From Stachybotrys elegans (lineage: Eukaryota > Ascomycota > Sordariomycetes > Hypocreales > Stachybotryaceae), in NCBI GenBank assembly GCA_020746835.1, contig JAGPNK010000002.1:496001-560000 (forward strand): a DNA stretch of 64,000 bases, written 5' to 3'. Below are positions 58,643 through 64,000 of the stretch, piece by piece; position 1 is the first letter of the stretch, and the number at the start of each line of letters is the position of its first letter. Position numbers and translations under genes: made by a program. The notes below the pieces were generated by a model that did no database searches, was not told where the DNA came from, and was given only the letters and a program-made list of their open reading frames with translations.

Positions 58643-59730
58643 TCATCCGCCATGTTCCTGCGATCTGCACACTCTGCAGATCCGAATCGCTACCTGGTCA
58701 TTGTAAAACGGCCCGTCCTGGCTCTCCCTCGGCGGCACCTCGAACCGCATGTCCTCGACGTCGAGGTGGTTCAGCCGGCACTTGTCCAGAAACACCTGAA
58801 ACGTCTTGATGTTGCGCTGCGTCGCCGAGATGTACACCTCGACGCGCGGGTGTAGCGCAAACACGTCCAGCAGCGTCCCCACGAGCGCGGGGATCACGCT
58901 GTCGTCGTAGGTGATGTCGGCGCCCAGCACCACGTCGACGGGCCGCCCGCCGTTCCACGCCTCGTCCTCGGTGCCCATCAGCGCGTACCCCCACTTGACG
59001 TCCATGGGCACCACGCGCGGCGAGTCCTGCAGGCCGTTGAGGAAGAAGTTGTCGGGGAGGTTGTTGATGACATCGTCTGATCCGTCAGAGGCGATGACGT
59101 GCGCTGCGTCGAGGTGCTTTGTGCACAGGATCGACAGGTAGCCCGTCCCTGCCCCCAGCTCCAAGACATGTCTGCCTGAGACAATGCTCGGGTGCCGGCA
59201 CAGATACTGCCCGAGGTGCATGGCAGCCTCCCACGTCCGTAGACCCGTCGTGCCCGCCGCCGAGATGAGGAACCGGTTCTCCAGCAGCGTCACGCACGGC
59301 TGCGCGGGCTGGGCGCGAGGCAGCGCAGAGAGATGGTACGTCACGTAGCACTTCTGCTGCGCCGAGTCCGTCTCGGGAGGAATGGGAGTGGCCAGCAGGA
59401 CAGACAGGGCGACCATCAGATCGTCGGATACTGCCTTCCGGTTCCGGTCAGGACGAGGGCACACATTCAGACACATAGCCCCGCGGGACTTACATGTTGA
59501 TCCCAGTCGGAAATGCTGGCCTCGATGCGCGCCACCAGCTGCTTGAGCACCCGGAGCCGGTACCGCGGCGGAGGGCTGTAGCGCACGGCGCCCTCGGCAA
59601 AGATGGTGCCAAAGATGGTGTCCTGGACCTCTGCTTCTCTCAGGTAGGCATCGTCCGGGAAGTCCAGGCTGGGCTCCAGTTGTAGATACTCATGGCAGAA
59701 ACGCTCTACCTGGCTCTTCCACGCTGCCAT
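58643..59730 (-). CDS. FAM86/EEF2KMT-type protein-lysine methyltransferase, 342 aa
   Basis: Exons are 59730-59494 and 59434-58643; the 59-bp phase-0 intron begins GTAAGT and uses a GGAAG acceptor. An alternative CAG acceptor three bases on breaks no codons only if the phase changes, so I prefer AAG. The N-terminal 80 residues (FCHEYLQLEPSLDFP) match the FAM86 N-terminal domain. The C-terminal part is a seven-strand SAM methyltransferase: GTTGLRTWEAAMHLGQYL, motif I VLELGAGTG (about 169-177), IASDGSD and VVLGADITYDD. The last resembles the catalytic D/E-x-x-Y region of this family. Orthologues (yeast Efm3, human EEF2KMT) trimethylate a lysine of elongation factor 2. It is divergent from rps24 across a 469-bp spacer. 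Confidence 0.87.
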
Positions 59731-60199
59731 GGTTCACAAAGAAATTACATGCCACGTCCTAACTTGCCTGCAGCAGGAATGACAAACTTGACCAGAACAT
59801 TGGGTCTTTCTTGATTGAGCCTCCGAGTGGATCTTGAGGATCAAGGGATCCAGAAACCTCTTATCGCGATATAGCTTATCCGCGTATCACCTTATCCTCA
59901 CGTGTAGATTAGCTCAATTCGACGCACAAAACCAGAAATCAATATTCTAGTGCGAGCTAGCAGCCACATATATGAGGCACGAAGCCAGTACCCGCATTTT
60001 CAGTTAGGGTTGGGCCCAATTAACGACACGGCAAGGACGGAATTTTCGCCCTCGCCATTCAGAAGATCCGCCCGCACGCGCGAGAAAGCCCTACTAACCA
60101 CCCAGCCGAACGCCCACGCCATCAACTCTCTTCTTCCCCCCCCGTCAACGACCTTCAACGAAAGAGAACCAGCTTCTCCGTTCCATCACATCCACAACC
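59731..60199. promoter_or_regulatory. Bidirectional promoter, methyltransferase and rps24
   Basis: A 469-bp spacer lies between two divergent translation-related genes. It contains the TTAGGGTT motif at 60004-60011 and a pyrimidine/C-rich leader just before the rps24 ATG (CTTCCCCCCCC type), usual for ribosomal protein genes. Confidence 0.6.
60004..60011 (+). promoter_or_regulatory. TTAGGGTT (Tbf1-type) motif of rps24
   Basis: TTAGGGTT lies 189 bp before the rps24 ATG. Telomere-repeat-like sites bound by Tbf1 are known regulators of ribosomal protein genes in many fungi outside the Saccharomyces lineage. Assignment here is by motif and position. Confidence 0.45.
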
Positions 60200-61085
60200 A
60201 TGGCGGACAACGACTCTCCCGTTACCCTGCGAACTCGCAAGTTCATCCGCAACCCTCTGCTGGGTCGCAAGCAGATGGTGGTGTGAGTGATGACCCTGCT
60301 CTCGTTCCCTTTTGTGCCCTCCCCTCCTCCCCGCATCGTGCCAGCAGGTTTCCCGCAGGAGGGAAAAAAAAAGAATACAACGCCCAAACGAGAGCGACTT
60401 TTCTATCGATGAGATGGGTGGCGCACCGATCGAGGCATTCATCGACAAACGAAGTGCGGGCAAGAGGAGGGAGGGGAATTGATGATGATGGGGAAGGTGA
60501 TGGGGGATGGAGAAGGAACAGCACCACGGCCAGGTGCATTTCTCCCATCACCAATTCCCTCTCATCAATTTTGCCCGCGCATCGCGAATCGAAACCTCTC
60601 GAAAACGGCACCTGCATGGAAACCTGCGGCGAAGCGAGCACCAAAACACAAGCACAAAGCCGAAAGCAGAGACAAGGGAAGCTAACATTCTTGTCTTCCA
60701 GTGACATCCTCCACCCTGGCCGTGCCAACATCTCCAAGGATGAGCTCCGCGAGAAGCTCGGCGGCCTGTACAAGGCCCAGAAGGACCAGGTCCAGGTCTT
60801 TGGCCTGCGCACCCAGTTCGGTGGCGGCAAGACCACCGGCTTCGCCCTCGTCTACGACTCCCCCGAGGCGATGAAGAAATTCGAGCCTCAGTACCGATTG
60901 ATCAGAGTTGGCTTCGCCACCAAGCCCGAGCGTGCCAGCAGACAGCAGCGTACGTATCCACACTCTCCTCCGGATATCAGTGTGTCCTCTAACACCTCGC
61001 AACAGGCAAGACCCGCAAGAACAAGCAGAAGACGCTGCGCGGAACGGAGAAGGTCAAGGGCGCCAAGGCCAAGAAGGAGAAATAA
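60200..61085 (+). CDS. rps24: 40S ribosomal protein S24 (eS24), 136 aa
   Basis: Exons are 60200-60282, 60702-60949 and 61006-61085; introns of 419 and 56 bp. The joins read RKQMVVDILHPG and [15 protein letters not shown]. The protein aligns over its whole length with eS24: [58 protein letters not shown] and the basic Lys-rich tail. eS24 is a component of the 40S subunit needed for small-subunit maturation. An early long first intron is typical of fungal ribosomal protein genes. The stop codon overlaps an AATAAA. Confidence 0.97.
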
Positions 61086-61706
61086 ACGCTTTCTCTTTGT
61101 ACATCCTTTCCAGGCTCTGGGGCGGTGGCGTAGCTGCGGTAAACAAACTGGGTTTTTTTCTTCGAATTTTTTTTTTCCTGCAAGGGGAAAACAAAAACTT
61201 GTGTTGGTTTCGGACCTATATATTCCCATTCCACAGCAACACACACCCGTTTTTCTCTCTCGAAATGTCTTTTATGTGTTCTGGCCCATGCTAGACGAAA
61301 AAGAGGAATCACGGAATCTCTCCCCCCAAGCGGAAGGTGAACGCATCTCCCTCTCTTCACGTCGGAAAAATGAGAGTGGGAACAAAAAACGATTTGACGC
61401 GCGAAAGAATGGAAAACGGGAGACCAGGCAGCATCGTCTTGCCCTCTTTTATTTTCCTCGAATACAACTAGCATGAGAACAAATGGTGTTTTCGGGTTTT
61501 TGGACCAAAAGATTTCTTCTTTACCTTTTCTCTTCCCTTCTAGAACTCTTCAAGACGTGAAAATTGCTTGATTGATGAAAACGTACGTCTAATTCGTAAG
61601 GCTGAGCCAGCAGCAAGTTTCATGTCTCCCCAACGCCTATCCAGTCCCAGGGTATCCTCTCAAACAATAACGCCCTTTCCTTCTCCCCAGTGAAGCACCA
61701 TCTACT
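61086..61706. other. rps24 3' region, no gene
   Basis: T-rich sequence at 61152-61180 follows rps24. No coding frame is convincing. Confidence 0.5.
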
Positions 61707-62089
61707 CTACAATAACACCCCCAGCACAGCTCCCAGCACAAGCACAACCCCTATCCCAAACCCCCTCGTCTCCGTTGCGCTGCTATCCAGCCTCAGCAGC
61801 GGCACATGCCACCCGCAGTGCTCCTCGCCCCCGTCGAACGTCTTGCACGCGTAGTACGTCGTCAGGTAGTAGCCCTGTTCGGCGAGCATTTCGTCTTGGT
61901 CCGGCGGCGCAGTGACCCGCGGCTCGTACGGGGGATGGCCGAAGGTGCCACCGCTGCGACAATAACAGTAGTGTTGCCGGCAGGCGTTGGTGTTGGTGTT
62001 GGTGTCGGCGTTGATGCCGTTGATGTAGGTAGACCGGCGACGAGGCTCGAAAGGAGCACAAGCATCATGTAAATGAGCGTGGACATCTT
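61707..62089 (-). pseudogene. Small secreted/membrane-anchored protein, reading frame apparently broken
   Basis: One minus-strand frame begins MSTLIYMMLVLLSSLVAGLP (a good signal peptide) and continues through a Thr-Pro repeat (TPTPTPTPT) before losing coding character. A second frame, shifted by one base register, carries the plausible rest: YYLTTYYACKTFDGGEEHCG, WHVPLLRLD, and a hydrophobic C terminus GIGVVLVLGAVLGVLL fit for a GPI or membrane anchor. I found no GT...AG intron that links them in phase. Either a frameshift has inactivated the gene, or a sequencing error lies near the Thr-Pro repeat (about 61985-62020), or the second frame starts elsewhere (ATG at 62183). Family not recognised. 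Confidence 0.35.
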
Positions 62090-62183
62090 GAATGGTGGCA
62101 TCATGATAGATTGTAGTGGATTTGGAAGCGTTTGGTATAATAAGTGAGGATGTCTCGTGGTAGAAGGGGACCAACGCCGTCAT

Positions 62184-62769
62184 AAATGCACCCAGCCCAA
62201 GAAAGAAAGAAAAGCACAAGCAGCTGGAAATGAAGAACAAAGACCGCGGAGCAGGTAAACCTGTTCGCAGAACCCTCAACTTATACACTGCAACACCTCC
62301 TGTACACCGTCCACTGCATGAATGATGTGGCGAGTGATAGCCATGGAGGGACAAGAGCAGGATGAGCGTGTCACCAGTCCACGTCGAACTCGACACCTCT
62401 CCCTCGAAACACGCTCCACTTCATCAGGCCTGCTCACTTGGCCAGCATTTCCCCCGTCTCAAACTCGACGTCTCCTGCATGAAGCCATCGAGTTGGAACC
62501 CGCTGGCGCGGGAGTCGCTGTGGGCCAATCGTTGAGGCCGCAGCAGCGACATGTGAAATGGTGGGGTCCATCATCCCCATTGCTTCAACACCAACAAATT
62601 AATCAATTATTGCAGCACACATGTAAAAGGGCAAATAACTTGTCTACATGCCTGCCATTTCCCTGTCTGACCCTTGCCTTATCGCCTGTGTTATAGTACA
62701 CTCTCCGTCATTGTGTTCCTTTCTGTTGTACATGAGCAAATGAAATGGGTATTCCCCTCGACGCCTTAA
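62184..62769. other. Intergenic, no gene
   Basis: This stretch separates two minus-strand reading frames. AT-rich sequence near 62590-62700 suits a 3' untranslated region or promoter. No gene is recognised. Confidence 0.45.
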
Positions 62770-64000
62770 CTAAATGATGGACCTCTTGCGGCGCATCTTG
62801 CCCTGCTTCGTCTGGCCAGCCGTAGCTGAAAATGGCATCGACTTTTTTTTCTTCAGCTTGCCCCCGGCGCCATTTTTACTATCTATGTGCTTCTTCACCC
62901 ACCCCGGCCCCTGGGGCAGCTTCGCCTTCTCTAAATGCATCTCGTCAACATCCTCATCCGCGTTGTGCTCCGTCACCTGCCCCGACGGCGGACTAGAGAG
63001 AAGCGTCACAACTTGGCTCCCCTCGGGAACCTTGAAAGGGCTTGTACGCTTCGGTTTCGCCCGCTTCTTGGTTTGGGGCGGTGTCTGATTCTGCTCGCCC
63101 GGCTCCTCCAGACTTCCGAGAAAAGGGGCTGGTTGCGTCGAGTTGGGGAACAGGCGGCGAGCGCTGAGTCTTGTGCTAGGCGAACTGTCTGGCTCCTCCC
63201 CTTCGTCCAGACGGCGCATCGCCTCGTCATAGGCAGGGTCTGAGTTGAACTCGAGCTTTGGCACACGCGCCGCCGACTTTGCAGCGTCAATTTTCCGCGA
63301 CGTGGTAGCTGTGTGGAAAATCTCCTCTATCGAGGGAAACGGGCTGCTGCTGCTGCTTCGCGAAGACACGCCGCCATTTTCCTCGACGTCGGGCCGTGGC
63401 AAGTCGTCACCCGCATCCAGCAACGTCTCGGGGATAATAGATCCGTCGCCATGATCCAACGAATCTCCCATCTCCACGCCCGATGGGGGCTGCCGTCCGC
63501 TGGGAATGCTGAGCTGAGATACGGGCACTTCTGATTTCTCCTGCTCCTTTTCCTCTTCGCCAGAACTTGCATCGCACCCATCAACCTGCTCTTGATCCCC
63601 CGTAGATTCCAGCTCCAGCAACATGCTATTTGTTTGCATGTCAGACATGTCAACATCGGCTGGTTCGGATGCTTGTTCGACTGTAGCTCCCGGTTCTCCA
63701 AGCTCGGCTGACTGCAGTCGCCGATTCGCAGCGGCTTGCTGAGACGTCTCCTGAAGCTGGCGGGTAGGACTATTAGCCCTGTTGTCGGTTGCAGCCTGCC
63801 TATTTCCCCAGCTCTCGACAGACACTGAGAGGACAGGGTCGTCCCCCGAAGGTGGCAGGTCGTAGCGGTGGATCGCCTGGCCATCCTGCATAAAGATGGA
63901 CTCCTCGCTGTCATGCCCCTCCGCATTTGAGGCCCCGGTCTGCACTTCTTTCGTTTCCATGGCGTGTTCCGTAGCTTCATGGCTGTCAGGGTCTTGCCCC
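62770..64000 (-). CDS. Hypothetical Ser/Glu-rich, probably nuclear protein, C-terminal part
   Basis: The frame is open to the right edge of the window, so the gene is cut at its 5' end (an internal ATG is at 63960). About 410 residues are visible. They are acidic and Ser-rich (SGEEEKEQEKSEV, SSRSSSSSPFPSIEEIFHTA), then basic towards the end (KKRAKPKRTSPFKVPEGSQV, KLKKKKS, KMRRKRSII), which suggests nuclear localisation. LPQGPGWVKKHID is a distinctive short segment. No folded domain is recognised; it may be the disordered tail of a chromatin or DNA-repair protein, but I cannot name it. Confidence 0.6.
   Translation of the reverse strand, partial: GQDPDSHEATEHAMETKEVQTGASNAEGHDSEESIFMQDGQAIHRYDLPPSGDDPVLSVSVESWGNRQAATDNRANSPTRQLQETSQQAAANRRLQSAELGEPGATVEQASEPADVDMSDMQTNSMLLELESTGDQEQVDGCDASSGEEEKEQEKSEVPVSQLSIPSGRQPPSGVEMGDSLDHGDGSIIPETLLDAGDDLPRPDVEENGGVSSRSSSSSPFPSIEEIFHTATTSRKIDAAKSAARVPKLEFNSDPAYDEAMRRLDEGEEPDSSPSTRLSARRLFPNSTQPAPFLGSLEEPGEQNQTPPQTKKRAKPKRTSPFKVPEGSQVVTLLSSPPSGQVTEHNADEDVDEMHLEKAKLPQGPGWVKKHIDSKNGAGGKLKKKKSMPFSATAGQTKQGKMRRKRSII

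Noticed and set aside
60283..60701. Possible C/D-box snoRNA in the long rps24 intron
   Set aside because: Box C-like TGATGA sequences occur, but no CTGA box D lies at a suitable distance and no terminal stem is seen.
59950..61476. A 508-codon open frame running through rps24 and its introns
   Set aside because: It is read in and out of frame with the true exons; correct splicing gives a complete eS24 protein.

Overview
This is a fungal nuclear window. Nearly every gene carries short spliceosomal introns (46-103 bp, GT...AG), codons favour C or G in the third position, and the families are those of filamentous ascomycetes: Zn2Cys6 regulator, HeLo-like/ankyrin-type protein, TauD dioxygenase, Ecm33-like wall protein. 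Housekeeping gene content fits a sordariomycete, probably Hypocreales. That taxonomic reading is inference. Gene density is moderate (about 21 protein genes in 64 kb), with three long gene-free stretches.

Region 1-17.3 kb is accessory in character. It holds an unrecognised protein, a medium-chain reductase, a TauD/TfdA dioxygenase, an Ecm33-like membrane protein, a small DUF1304 membrane protein, a large HeLo-like/ankyrin-type protein (10.1-14.3 kb), a TDP2-like phosphodiesterase and an intron-containing tRNA-Ser(AGA). Two diverged copies of an unidentified sequence lie at about 3.2 and 15.2 kb in opposite orientation.

Region 20-37.4 kb is a core block: a GT31 glycosyltransferase, a sugar transporter, a Dcg1-like Asp/Glu/hydantoin racemase divergent from ARP2, the Mediator kinase CDK8/Ssn3, an ARF6-type GTPase, the SAGA subunit Sgf29 and phosphomannose isomerase. 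Several meet in shared processes: Arp2 and Arf6 in cortical actin and endocytosis, CDK8 and Sgf29 in RNA polymerase II control, and PMI with the glycosyltransferase and Ecm33-like protein in glycan and wall formation.

Region 37.4-59 kb is gene-poor. It contains a cytochrome P450 N-terminal remnant, a Zn2Cys6 transcription factor followed by a 6.5-kb gene-free upstream region, a cyclophilin-RRM protein (Cyp6/PPIL4 type), a short conserved-looking protein and microsatellites.

Region 58.6-64 kb has a FAM86/EEF2KMT-type methyltransferase divergent from rps24 (both translation-related, sharing a 469-bp promoter with a TTAGGGTT motif), a small membrane-anchored reading frame that looks frameshifted, and a Ser/Glu-rich protein cut by the window edge. 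No CRISPR array, rRNA, intact transposon or secondary-metabolite core enzyme is visible.
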